The notes below the pieces were generated by a model that saw only the letters and a program-made list of their open reading frames with translations, did not search any database and had not been told where the DNA came from. Below are positions 1 to 11,517 of a stretch of 45,005 nucleotides of DNA, one piece after another. Source of the DNA: Actinomortierella ambigua. Lineage: Eukaryota > Mortierellomycota > Mortierellomycetes > Mortierellales > Mortierellaceae. The stretch is from NCBI GenBank assembly GCA_016098155.1, contig JAAAJB010000276.1, positions 1-45,005 of the forward strand, written 5' to 3'. A program made the position numbers and the translations under genes. Positions within the stretch are counted from its first letter, which is position 1. Each line of letters opens with the position of its first letter.

Positions 1-45
1 AAAAAAAAAAAAAAAAAAACATACACACACACACACACACACACA
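1..45. repeat. poly-A followed by (CA)n microsatellite
   Basis: The window opens with 19 A residues and then about a dozen CA dinucleotides. This is simple-sequence DNA with no coding signal. Confidence 0.9.
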
Positions 46-1852
46 TTTGTTCGCTCGACCTTGAGGCATCAATCACAAGAACAAGCGAGATATGCCTCCT
101 TCACCACTCGGCGCTTCTTTACCTCGATGCTACCACGAGTCCTTCAAGCACAGAGACTCTGCATTTTTTTTTTTATGAAAGCGCATCGCGGTTCACTTGT
201 TCACCATACATCGGAATGCCATTTTCCCACACTCTCCTCCTTCCTAAAGCCACTCTGCTGAAGATAGTGACATGAGGGCCGGGTGAAGAAAATGAGGAAG
301 GGCCACGGGTGGCGGAGTATCAAAAACTAGAATTCAAGGCGAATTACACTGCACTTCCTGCCGTTTGTAGCTAGCGCCATACAGAAGACAGGACCAGAGT
401 TTGCACCTGTCATTTACTGGGAACCTCTGCTTGTCTCGAAGTTTCGACGAGGATCCGCATGTGTCTTGCAACGGAGTACCCTACCCTCTGAGGTACATAC
501 TGTATACTTTCAACGTCTTAAGAAATGTCTACATTCAAAGGGCTGCAAGAGCACTCAATAGTGATCACCACGATGACAAACTAGACTCCAACACCAACAA
601 TCAACGGTTACCAGAACGGTCCAATTGTCGGATTAGAGTTGTCATCTTTTTTCCATCTTGCTAGTCTACAACAGGTGACAAGCCGATTGCTTGGTGTATG
701 TAGCACCAAAGCTGGACCCACAAGACAACAACAAAACTCTGAGTTGAGATGGCTCATCAGATCTCGACATCTCAGATCACACCCCGGTAAAACGTATACC
801 ATGACACCACATGGGTAAATATTCTTGTTTGGAGACCTTTGTTGTGAAGAGAATGAACAGGAGGACGACACTTTAGGTTAAGGAGAAAAGGGAGGAGAAG
901 GTTTTCCTCCGTCGACAACGAAGGGCAATTCGTTTCTACGCGCGCTTTCCCACGAACACAACGTTGTCCCCTGAGTGCTACCCGGGTTCTTCTTCTTGGC
1001 GAATAGCCTCTGTGTCTTGTCGTTACGAAGGAAAGAGACTTGTGGTCAACGAGATGATCAGTGAACTATGAAATGTGAACCAAACAAAGCAACATCTGCC
1101 TCATGGGCGGACTACGAATTTGTAATCCCAAAGAACTGAGAGCACCATGAGAGGGTGAGAGAGAGGTCAAGTTGCCCACTTTTTTTTTTTTTTTCTGATG
1201 GTGTTCTTTTCCTTCTAACAGTGCCAAACCAGTTTTTGGCATTTCACTGTCAGAGCACTATTGCTGTTGCGAGGACATCATTGTTGATGATGCCCTTGCT
1301 GTGCTCCACTACCTTCTAGGCTTTCCCCATCTCTGCACGCCTGCTGATACTCGATGTACACCAAGCCATGGTCAGAGAACCAAGCCTGCGAGCAGGCTTA
1401 TTCCAACTCCTTTGTACACTTGTGTGCGTGAATGCGTGTGTCTGGAACAGTCAGGAACTGGCGCTATTCTTTTTGAGTTTCCGTTCCAGAAGTTGTCCCT
1501 TTTTCCCAAGTTGTTTGTCCACTGTTGTCCATCCCCGCCCCCCTCTTCACATTCACTCAGCCAAAGTACATCTGATAATTTCAAGTGCGGTTTCTCCCTT
1601 GCTGGCGGACCAGAGTGTCAAGAGTTATCAGATTAGACTTTATGCTCCTCTTGTTCCGCTCATCTCTGTGTTGCTACTTCTTCATCTTCCGCTCTCTCCC
1701 TCTTTTACACACGCTTGCTTTATCTCTCTCTCGCCCTCTCTCTCTCTCTTTCTCTCTTTGTCTCTTCCTTCCTCCCCCCCCCCCCCCTCCCTTCCTCCCT
1801 TCCTCCCTCCCTCCCCCACCCTCCTTCCCCCGATCCACCTCCATCGATTAGC
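46..1852. other. gene-free upstream region with CT/C-rich leader
   Basis: No reading frame here has convincing protein character; the open stretches are short and low-complexity. A T-run lies near 1182-1195. From about 1680 the + strand becomes strongly pyrimidine-rich, with CT repeats, a C-run and CCTT repeats up to about 1830. This tract ends some 20 bases before the start codon of the MFS transporter gene and is most simply its promoter and 5' leader. Confidence 0.6.
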
Positions 1853-3568
1853 ATGTCTAACGAAAAAGTCGTAGATACTGAGGGCGACCACCATTCGTCT
1901 GTGGAGACGAAGGAGTCGGCAGACGACGCCGCCTCCATTAGTTCCACTCACACGACCCTGTTCAAGATCGTTGTGGTGAATAAGGGCGTGACCTACCCCA
2001 ACCTCATCTCGTACCTCCTTGCCTCAGCCCTGACGATCACCCTTGTCGTCTTCATATCCATCGTCCAACCGTTTGTCCTGACAATGGTGCTTGGCATGCG
2101 TGGAAACCTTGGCAACACCACAGGCAGTCTCATCCTCTACGACGAAATCCTCACTTTACCCATGGTCATCATCTGGGGCATCGTATCTGACCGCATTGGT
2201 CGTCGTGCCGTCTATTCCACCGGCTTCATCTGCCTTGGAACTGCCTTGATCCTCTATGGATATGTTGAGAATGTGTACCCCCAACTGCTCCTGTGTCGTC
2301 TCCTGTTTGCCATTGGTTCTGCTGCGTGTACATGCATGATGACTGGCACTATGGGCGACGTTGCCGGTGGTCTTCATGCCGGTGGCCGTGTCAGTGCCTT
2401 GGTAGGCATGTTTTCTGGTTTCGGTGCCCTATTCGCGGCCATGGCTTTGCTCAATGTTCCCTCTGTCCTCGGCAGGCGATACAATAACACGGTCAAGGGT
2501 ATCCGTCTCAGTCTTATTTCCGTCGGAGCCGCTGCCATCGTTCTGGCTTTGATCTTCCTTTTCACCCTGCCCAGACGTGCCGGCCCACGTCGTGGTTTCA
2601 AGGACATGTTCAGAAAGTTTGAGAGGAATGAATTGCCCAACGTCTTCCATATGCTCAAGTATGGCATTCTTGCTGCTCGCGATCCCCGTATCGCCCTCGC
2701 CTATTTGTCATCCTTTGTGGTAAGTATCGTTGGTTCGTTGTGTACCCTCCTGCTTTCTTAAACATGTGCTATTTTTCATTATTATTTTTTTTTTCGAAGG
2801 ACGCCTTTTAGCGCGATATACTCACCCAGTACGTACATTCACACCATGCTGTGCAAACCTTTTTAGGCTCGTGCCGACACAGTCTTGTTTACGTCGTATA
2901 TCACATTGTGGGTTTCTCAGTACTACTTCACTTTGGGCTGGTGCCCTGACGCCGCCAGCGAGATGTGCCGCAGCATGGCCATCGGTGATTCGCACAAGCT
3001 GACCGGCACCGCCCAAGGTATCGCATTGGCCTTTGCTCCTCTCTATGGCTACGCCTCTGAAAAAGTCAACAAGTCCCTTGTGCTCAGCATTGCCGGTCTC
3101 ATTGGAGCAGCCGGCACGCTGCCATTCGCGTTCACCAAAACGGCACCCGCAGACAACTCCAACCTCGCCTTTGTGCTCATGGTCGGAGCCGGTCAGATCG
3201 GTGTGATTGTGACGGGCATGGTCCTCGTCACCGGCAAGTTCATCGACCCACGGATGCGAGGCTCGGTGGCTGGCGTTTTCAGTCTGTTTGGTTCAATCAG
3301 TATCATGATCATGGGCCGTCTAGGTGGTTACCTGTTTGATGCCTGGATGCCCGGTGCCCCTTTCGTGTTGCTCGGCATCGTTCATATCCTCATTATGCTC
3401 TTTGGCATTTATGTCGCCATCATTACCCCTCGTCTTGAGCGCGAGGACCGCGAACGCCTTGAACGCCAAGACCGCGAACGCCAGGATCGCGAACGCCTTG
3501 AGACGGAGCGCCAGAGCCATGTGCTGGAACCCACTGGAGAGGAGTTGAGCTTCACTAACAAAGAGTGA
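1853..3568 (+). CDS. MFS transporter
   Basis: Two exons, 1853-2719 and 2867-3568, encode 522 residues. The intron starts GTAAGT and ends TTTTAG in phase 0. The start ATG lies just after the pyrimidine-rich leader; longer readings upstream only translate the CT repeat. The N-terminus (about 45 residues) is acidic and Ser-rich, so it is probably cytosolic. It is followed by many hydrophobic segments consistent with a 12-helix major facilitator. The loop between helices 2 and 3 carries the family signature around residues 108-118 (SDRIGRR, the G-x3-D-R-x-G-R-R type). The C-terminal tail is a run of charged Glu/Arg/Asp heptad-like repeats (about residues 477-505), likely helical and cytosolic. 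The substrate cannot be read from the sequence. Membrane localisation is inferred from the helices. Confidence 0.9.
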
Positions 3569-4123
3569 TATCAATAATTTAAATCAAGTCCAAATCGTTT
3601 GTCGTTTGACAATAGAACTTTTCCCACTCCTTTGTCATGTTTGCATATCATACTTTCTCCTGCATTCCCTAGCCCATATCTATCCCTTCCGCTGTACAAT
3701 ACATCATTACAGTAGCTCATTGTGCTGAAGAACAAAATCAAAAGATTCAATAATACCATTTGCATTTCATACTCTTTGCTGTTAATCATGCAACGCATTT
3801 CTGCGGGAATGCTGTGTGACGATTACCAAGATTTGGGTAAACTTTTTTTATTTTATTTTTTTGCTTTTCTCGATATTTGTTCCCAGTATTGCCAGGAAAA
3901 AATAGGAGACTTCTGTGAGAACAGCGATGGTAGCGTCGAGTGGTTTCAATCGATAATAACTTTGAAAGAGACGATAATACCTTGCGGACAAAAACCGCAA
4001 GCAACCATACCTCAGCTCTACAATCCAATATATACCTTTTTCCTTCCACCCTCAGTGGACGCCTTTGAGAGAGATAGAATTGGTTCGTTCGGTTTATTAT
4101 TTTTTTTTATGTTCTTCTTTATC
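3569..4123. other. convergent 3' flanks
   Basis: This AT-rich spacer lies between the 3' ends of the MFS gene (+) and the unknown 759-residue gene (-). A + strand open frame runs through it and into the opposite gene. It has no recognisable domain and overlaps a better-supported gene, so I treat the stretch as two 3' UTRs. Confidence 0.5.
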
Positions 4124-6608
4124 TCAAAATGTCTTATCTACTCGAACACGGCGTGGTACTCTGCGAGTATGGTAGTAGCTATGCTGGGCCTTTTTGAAGA
4201 GCTTGTGGTGGTGCAGAGCAAGCCTCCTCCCATCTTCAAACTTTTCGATACATTGCCTCGCCTTTTCAACGTTCTCCAGGTGTTGTCCTATCATCAACAA
4301 CTTCTCCATTTCATCGCACTCACGAAAGTGTCGTGTGTTTGTGGTGTTTGGTGGCGTCAATGGTGACAATGGTGTCAAAGGAGAAGAAGCAGGCGACGGT
4401 AATGATGTCGGCGGCAAAGGAAAGGAAGGAAAGGGGGTATCGTGGATGCTCTCTCTCTTGGAGTTCAAGCTGAGGACAGTTGCCGCCGTCGTCATCGTCT
4501 CTGATTCCATCTCTGCATGACGATCAGTCGTTGTTGACAGCATCAGCGAGCACTCGGCCCGGTAACCGTGTGGGGATGGTGGTGGGGATGGAGGGCACTC
4601 ATTACCGATACCTTCGGGCATGACAAGCTCGCTGCTTAGACGCGCGGAAGAAGGCTCCGCCGCTGAATAACACGAGGCGCCGTCGCCCTCTGCCATCAGC
4701 GCTGACGGGGTGGAGTATGAAGAGATTCGGACATGGGCCATGACCGGAGCAGCCTCGGTCTGTGGTGTCGTCAATGATAAGATTCCACTGTGGCCCAGTG
4801 GCTGGCTGGTTGGCGCCATGTTGAAAGCATCAGGTGAAACTAAGCAAGGTTCGGGTGTTGGCGGACGGAATGGCCCGAGATAGGGTTCTCTTCCGCCGCC
4901 AAATGGACTAGAGGCCCAGGCCGATCGAATCTGATTGCCTTCAGCATCCGTCGTATCAGAGCAACGACTAACCGCGTCCAAGTGATCAATGATTGTTGTG
5001 GACCATAACCTTTCGGGGTCGTTGTTAAATGCAGACGAGCGGATGCCCAACACAACATGGCCGTCAAGTGAAGCTGGCGATAGGGTGTGATTCTTCTGGC
5101 ACCGCTCGTCGTCCTGCCGCTGCTTCGGCCGCTGTAAGTGAGAAGCTGAGTTCGCTACCGCTGTGGTCAATGGTGAATAACCCGAGCCGTCGGTAGCATC
5201 ATATGGGCCGTCTGTTTTCGGTGGAAAGAGGCCGGGGTCATGGATACCAAGCATATATTCGAGATCTTGTGCATTCTCCTCAGAGACGATGATAAATTGT
5301 CTGAGCCAATGGCATAGTTCATGGTAGGACGCCCACAGGGCAATGATGGCTTCTTGGTAGGCTTGCTGCGCTTTGAGTCGAGGCGCATCCGTCCAGGCGG
5401 TGACGCATAGTGATTCTACCTTTGGCTCCCGGAACACGGAGTAAGGGAATGCGTTCTCGACCGACGATGTTGTGAAGTCACTGCACCTTGAAGACACCGA
5501 TGCATAAAGTGATTCACTATCGGCTTCGGCATCCTCGAGGACGTCGTACGGGTCAAGCTGAAGCTCGGCATCGGTGATCGGGAGCTTGTTCAGAAGATGG
5601 ACGATGTACTCTTGATCGTGCATGAGGGCATCGAGGCGGTAGCGAGCATATCGCACTTGGCGATCAAAATTGCCACCAAACATCTCCCACGTCGTTTCTC
5701 GTAAAGCAGACAAAAGGACCCGAGGGGAGGTGGTGTGACAGCCAGTACTGTCTTCAGCACGGACGTCTATGCAAGCGGATGGGTTCATGGCCTCCAATAT
5801 AGAAGCAGTGTGTTGGCTAATGGGCGAACTCAGAGTGTCGTGTACTGCGGCACGAGGAGGGAGGGCCATCGACGGAAGGGGAGGGACTGAGGCTGTTTCA
5901 AAGATAGTGGACGAGGCGACGGCGACGGTGGCTCGTGCTGCACTCTCGTCTAGAGATATGCGAGAAGAAGTCTTGGAACACGAGAGGGCGGAAGGTTGGG
6001 CCAGCCTGCGTCTGTTGTCTGGCGTACTCCTAAGTACCTTTGAGAGGGTTTTGGTCCGCGAGGTTTGATTTGAATTGACATTTGAAGGCATCTGGAGCAA
6101 TGCAATGGAGCTATCCTCCGGACTCCCCGTTCGTGGGTGCGCTGTTGCCTTTCGGCGAGTCGCGGCTGAGGGTGGTGGGTAGCTCTCAATAGAGGTACGT
6201 CCGAAGAATGAGCCGAGGAGAACACCACTCAAGGCGTTTCCATGCCTGCGGGAACGGAAGGATCGGTGGTAGTTGGCTTTGAACGAATGCACGATGTTCG
6301 CAAAAGGTGGAAAGTTAAGACGTGTGAGTTCAACATACTTGCTATCAAATTCCTTCATGTTTCGCATTGGAGTGGCGTGGAGCAAGTAATACAGTCAGCA
6401 TGCTCTGCTCCTCCTCTACCCTTTGAATCCATAGCCCCTTGGCACAATCGGAGCCTGTCAATATATGGTGTGTAAACTTACTCTTTTTCTCGGTTGTAAA
6501 TTGGGAAACGATGTGCTCAGGGTCCGAACCAGCACTGTGAGCTCTGGCGTTGTCAGATAATGAAGGGCTCGAGGCAGCACGTGGCAATCTTAGTCGTTCA
6601 AAATTCAT
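4124..6608 (-). CDS. Ser/Pro-rich protein of unknown function, 759 residues
   Basis: Proposed model: exon 1 at 6608-6482 (start ATG, 42 codons plus one base) and exon 2 at 6276-4124. The donor is GTAAGT. The acceptor is the only in-frame phase-1 AG near the start of the long frame and has a CTTAAC branch-point-like site upstream. The 5' splice is my inference; the long frame itself (stop at 4124) is clear. I recognise no domain. Long Ser/Thr/Pro-rich, probably disordered stretches flank two better-ordered segments. One is in the middle, Trp- and Leu-rich, around the HELCHWLRQFI motif. The other is a basic, probably helical C-terminus with a His/Lys/Arg-rich end. There is no signal peptide or membrane helix. 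A cytosolic scaffold or regulator is possible but unproven. Confidence 0.65.
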
Positions 6609-7961
6609 GTTAATATGACGGAAGACTGCTTGAGAAAAGTGGTGGGTGTAGGAAAGGAGAGAAGAGAGGGACATCAGAGGTGGAATGGGAAGTATGGGCC
6701 CAAATTGGCAAGTCGGTAGTTTTAAACGTTTCCTGGTGAAAAGCCTCCCCCCCCCCCGACAACTGCCCTCAACGAAAGAGCTGAGAGCTGGGTACGAGCT
6801 AGAAACTGTGGGGAGAGGGGAACACATCCTTTCTCTCCAAGTTTACCTGGGTCTCTTTGTATTTGTTTGTTTTGCTCAGATGTAGAAGGCCCGTGTGACC
6901 TGTGCATTGTGAAGATTTTCGCATTTACTCTCTTTTTGTCGTTGCGATCACCACCTTCCTTTCTTGTTTCCCCCCTAACGACCTCCTCTCCAGAGCACGG
7001 AGCCAATAACCGTCGACCTTTTATTACAGGTAGGACGCATTGTCGCTCAGAAGACAATTGGATGACCTGGCGATTCCTTTATAGATTCCACGTAAGAACT
7101 TGAGTCATACTCCGTGTCGACCAAAGATTGGTCTGCACTTCGATACCCGACAAAAACGTCCCCGAGGCTGCTTCGGTACGTGTCAATGTGCTTCGGTGCG
7201 TGTCAATGTGCCTCGGTGCGTGTCAATGTGCTTCGGTGCGTGCCAATGTGCTGGAAACAACTTCAGCTTGACTTCTGGCCACCTGCATTCATCGTCCTCC
7301 CCAAAAATATCGATAAGGTTAATTCAAATGGACCCAACGTTACTCGCCGTGATGAGCTGCCGCTCAGACTTCTCATTTCTTCTCCTTTTTTACCTGGCGT
7401 GCTCAGACTCTCAGCCCTAAATCGGCCTGCATGAAAGACGAAAACCAGTTTCTCCGTTCATCTCAAGAGAAGAATCTAAACAAGAAGCCCCAAAAAGATA
7501 GCTATAGTATAGACTATCTTTTCATTTCATTTGAGAGTCGACCACCAAAGAACTGGTCGAGGTCTAGACCCACGACCTGGCTTGATTTCGCGGGCTGAGG
7601 ACGAAGAAGGAGGGTGCTTGCTTCATGTTCCCACATACGGACAAAGTCTGATAATTATTAGCGCCATGTTTGCTTTGGCAGCATGATCCCCCCCCCCAAA
7701 GGTCATTCAAACTTCATCTTGACACTAAAAGGTCGAAGGAAAGCATATCGTGAAGATCATTGGTTGACAACCGAACGCTAGTTGCTGTCGGTGCCACAAA
7801 ATCATGCATGTTGCAGTTTGTGTGCGCGCAAGCAATTGTGGCGCGAAGTCAATTCGGTCAATTCGGTCATGTGACTTTATGCGGCCTCAGCTGAGTCGCC
7901 TTCACTTCCGCATGCACATCTAGACTGAGAATCTGTTTTTTTTTCGTCTTCCTGGCATCAT
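6609..7961. other. intergenic region with 20-bp tandem repeats
   Basis: No coding frame I can support. It contains the 5' flank of the leftward unknown gene, a C-run near 6747-6756, a four-copy 20-bp tandem repeat (listed separately) and a short C-run near 7687. The right end should hold the promoter of the small gene starting at 7962. Confidence 0.5.
7170..7249 (+). repeat. 20-bp tandem repeat, four copies
   Basis: Four head-to-tail copies of a 20-base unit (consensus GCTTCGGTGCGTGTCAATGT) with only one substitution each in copies 1, 3 and 4. The period is not a multiple of three and no gene covers it, so this is a non-coding minisatellite. The copies are so alike that the expansion is probably recent. 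Confidence 0.95.
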
Positions 7962-8461
7962 ATGAGTGGGAATGGAAGAATCATTATGCTGCTGATGGCC
8001 GTTCCAGCTTGCTACTTTGCTGGCTACGCCTATCGCGAGTACTACGACCCTGATGCAACCACAAGTGTATGCTCATTTGTTTGAATGAAAACAGGACTTC
8101 GAATCAACACCACAGGACCTTCTCGGAACGCAAAAAATTACTCACCATTTTTGTGATATTCTCCAGTCTCTTCTTCATCGGAAACCTGAAAGCCTCTCAG
8201 ATTCATTGTATGTAGTGAATACCCTTTGAAAAGAGGGATACAGCTAATATACTATGCTTAGGCCAGCATTCCGGTGCATATCACTGATGTGTCATGTGTG
8301 GCTCTTTCCCTCTTGGTGATTATAGGATACAAGACCGGTTACAGACGCTTGAAGAATCAAGAAAGAAGGTCTCCAAGCAGCTCGCTGAGGTCGAAGCGCA
8401 TCGTGATAAACTCGAAGGCCGCAAGGCCAGCAGTACGGACATCCCTGGCAAGGCCTGGTGA
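7962..8461 (+). CDS. small single-pass membrane protein with coiled coil (unknown)
   Basis: Reconstructed by hand. Exon 1 is 7962-8066, exon 2 is 8167-8207 and the last exon is 8326-8461. Phases are 0 and 2, giving 93 residues. Donors are GTATGC and GTATGT; acceptors are CTCCAG and TTATAG. A 12-nt micro-exon near 8263-8274 would also keep the frame, splitting the second intron and adding four residues. The N-terminus has one hydrophobic helix (about residues 7-25) followed by a Tyr-rich stretch (YREYYDP). The last 40 residues are a charged, likely coiled-coil helix (LEESRKKVSKQLAEVEAHRD) ending in DIPGKAW. Size and layout resemble small mitochondrial inner-membrane or ER proteins, but I cannot name a family. 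The consistent phases and the amphipathic C-terminal exon argue for a real gene. Confidence 0.6.
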
Positions 8462-9689
8462 GACTCGTAGCGCATGCTCTGATTAAAGATGTGCCGTAGA
8501 CTATCATTTCGTGAGCAATACATGATGGTAATGGTTGGAAATTGGGTGGGCCAGAGGTCAGATATTGTTGAACGACTCTTCAAGTCCCACTCTGCATTCA
8601 TCCCTTTTGGCCAAGAGTCGAGAGAGTAAAGGGCGGGGCAGAGCAGGGAAGGGTACTATCAGTCGTTTAGAGCGAGATCCTTATCCCTTGCGCATCTTCA
8701 CCACCTGTTCCTCTTATCGAGAGATTGCTGCTCATGAGTGGAAACAAAGGTGGAGCCATGCTCATCAGATTCCCATCCTCAACACCACCCCTCCTCCACT
8801 GTTCAGTATACCACGAGGTCGGCAAGGGACTTTCACTAGTCTGCATGCATAAGGTGCACTCTGATGCTGACGGCGCTGATGGTGGCCTAGCACGATGGCT
8901 TCGTTCGCGTTCGCAGTCGGAGATCCTGCATCGCCAGTGCTCTCAAGCACGTGCCTGTTTACTAGAGCGAACAAGAAGAGATGAGTAAATGGCACGATGA
9001 TCAGTAGTTTCTCGGCCGTACAAGCCTGGCACGGTGTCGGACAACAAGACGACAACATCGCTATGTATATGTTGCTCTCGGTACTTTCCATCAGCGGTGC
9101 TATAGCCACTGCAACCACCATCGGCATGGCAACGGTGTCATCGCTCCAAGTGACATCTTCGTGCAACCGTGGCTGGTTGATCCGCTCAGTCGGCATGGGC
9201 GACCTCTCACCCTTCAGGTTTCTGAACAGTTCAGTCTAACGATTCTGACCCATGAATGTGACGGGGAGATGAACTTCTTTGTGGTAGTGGTATCTCCGGT
9301 AGAAACAGAAAACGCAAAAGCTGCAGTAGCCAACTCTTTTTTAGAATACTACGTATATTACATGTGTGGCATTGCACTCGATACTTGCGTAGGTTTTCCC
9401 TAAGTGGTGGATATGCCTGGCAAGCGTCCTCTCTTGTCGCTAACCGAAATCCGCTTCTTTGTCTGCCTCGTTGTTCTAGGTTGCATAAGTAACAATTGGC
9501 ACAGCACTGCTCTTGATTTCTCAGTATCTAGTAGGAGCATGAGGTTGAGATATGATAAAGCCCATCCATCAACCTAATTGCTCTTGCATCATTCCGTCAC
9601 TTTGACCACCTACGACTCGGTGATTTTCAGCTGCAGCGTAATGACCCAGACTTTCTAGCTCATCTCTCTGATACTATAATGCCCAATTA
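8462..9689. other. region without a supportable gene
   Basis: Both strands carry open stretches around 8765-9400. One + frame at 9161-9403 reads smoothly, but no gene with start, introns and a recognisable domain can be assembled. The region could be the decayed upstream part of the kelch-type remnant that follows, or unrelated non-coding DNA. Confidence 0.4.
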
Positions 9690-10196
9690 TTGGTCGCTTA
9701 CGACTCTGCGGAACCCCATGCTGTAAACTTTGATACCCGAGTATGGACTCTGCTTCCTGCGTTTTAACACTCCTCGGAACCACTACTTTCCTCTGCGGTG
9801 AGCTAAGCAAGAGTGGCTTAACCTCGTGTATTCTTTGCCGTTGAATAAACTTGAATTCTCACCACAATTTCTAAGCCCTGGTATGTGCTTCCTTCTCGCG
9901 CAGATTACAACAATAATAGCGGCATGCAACTTTATCGGATCTCCACGAGGCAATGGGTACAAAAATACATTCCATCCGCCCAGTATCTTCCTCCTATCCT
10001 TGTTTCGTCATCTGCATCAACGACACCATCGTCGGCATCAAAGACATCGCCTGTATCACCGACGCAAACTTCACCATGTCCATCTATGCCCTCCACCGGC
10101 CCAACTGAGGGTGCTACACCCAAAATTTTGGAGCCACTGCGGGGCGGAGTGGCAGGAGCGGTAGTTGAGATTGTCCTGTTCGTATTCCTCGTGTAG
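9690..10196 (+). pseudogene. remnant of kelch / galactose-oxidase-type membrane protein (C-terminal end)
   Basis: The final frame (about 9903-10196, stop TAG) reads as a kelch-blade end (MQLYRISTRQWVQKYIPSA). It is followed by a Ser/Thr/Pro-rich linker and a short C-terminal hydrophobic helix ending in a stop. This is the usual tail of the kelch-repeat surface proteins of early-diverging fungi. Upstream, at about 9690-9765, a second blade-like piece (FDTRVWTLLPAF) ends in a stop codon in a different frame. No intact start or full set of blades can be joined, so I call it a decayed copy. A split gene with introns I failed to find is possible. Confidence 0.4.
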
Positions 10197-11517
10197 AGAT
10201 GCAAAAGGCGAGTATCAAAGCACCCACCCTACCTTATGAACCCCACCACTACACGACGGACAACTCACAGATAATCTCAAGCATGAGATTAATCTACTGC
10301 CTAGAGTCCTAGAGCAACGGGCAGCACAGGTTCGTCATCTATTCCACATGATTCTCACGCGACCATTCATCGCGACTTGCCGTTACTTCCGTCCCAGTCT
10401 CTATATACCAAGTCCGGTTCGCTATGACTTCGTGATTCACAGTATTTAGGGCATGGACAGCCCACGGTAATGGATGAGGAACGGCATGGCTGCCCAGATG
10501 ATTGTAATAATAACACACCCGTGAGAGCTCCAACCTGGATGAAGATATTGTATACACCGCGTTTTTTTTAACTATGCTACAGAGACCCTTTTAAAAGAAA
10601 AACAGAAAGGTGAGATCGACCACGGATAAGGCAAATATCTCATAACGTATGTCTTGAGTCTTGTATTCCTTTCATCTTTTCATAACTAAATGAGATAGGG
10701 GACCCAGAGGAGCGAACGGGTGTACCTATTCCAAATCCTAGGCTATGTAGGCCTGTCTCCTTGCCTAGTAAGGGCTGAACGAGGTTTAAGAATCGAACAA
10801 AGTCTACCACGTACAAGAGATCGTCTACCAAACCCCATCCCTCTCTCTATTTGTCACCTCGTAATTACACGCATAGCATGCTAGCTCTCTCGGTCTTGCT
10901 ACTTTCTTTCTAGGCGTTTAGTCCCTCGTTCTTTTGAATCCCTGTAGCGTCCAGAGAACGTTGCGCGAGATCTCAAGTGCAACAGCGACCATCAAAACAC
11001 CAACCCCTTTGATAATCACTTAGTGCAGAACACATATAGGGCGATTCCAGGCCATGAAATGCCTACGACGCTTCCTTGAATGGCACATGATGCAAATGCT
11101 CCAAAAGAAATAAAAAAAAAACGGGGGGGAGAAAGCCCATTTTCATGGAAGTCAAGGGGTGGAAAAGAGGGAAAAGACTACGCATGGTACATTCACAAGC
11201 ACGAATGTGTTGAACTCATCCCTCTTAGTCTAGAGAATGTTGAGCAGCTCTCCATGTGCCACATTGCACGAATTTTCTTTAGTTCCACTGCAGAAAGAGA
11301 GAGAAGGAGAGAGAGAGGGTTACCCATTCCCCTCCTCCTCCCCCCATCTCCCTCTTCCTCTTCCTCTTCCTCTTATCGGTATCATCGTCGCCAATGCTTT
11401 TCGCTCCTCGAGCCTGAACAATGCACCATTTAGCATCAAGATACAAAAGTTTTCATGGGAAGAGCGAAAAGGGGGGGGAGGCATGGCATTTTTGATACAT
11501 ATAAAAATATATTATTG
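10197..11517. other. intergenic, no gene seen
   Basis: Only short open frames. A Glu/Arg-rich and poly-Pro-like + frame near 11080-11433 translates low-complexity AGAG and CTTCCT repeats and is rejected. The right end is the 3' flank of the leftward SH3 gene. Confidence 0.5.

Noticed and set aside
1301..1952. Several Ser/Leu/Pro-rich + frames and Arg/Glu-rich - frames
   Set aside because: They translate the CT-rich simple sequence in the leader of the MFS gene.
3722..4366. 214-codon + strand open frame
   Set aside because: It is AT-rich, has no recognisable domain, and overlaps the 3' end of the better-supported minus-strand gene.
6456..6481. 26-nt GT...AG segment as an intron in the 759-residue gene
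   Set aside because: Too short for splicing, and it does not lead into the long open frame because a stop follows.
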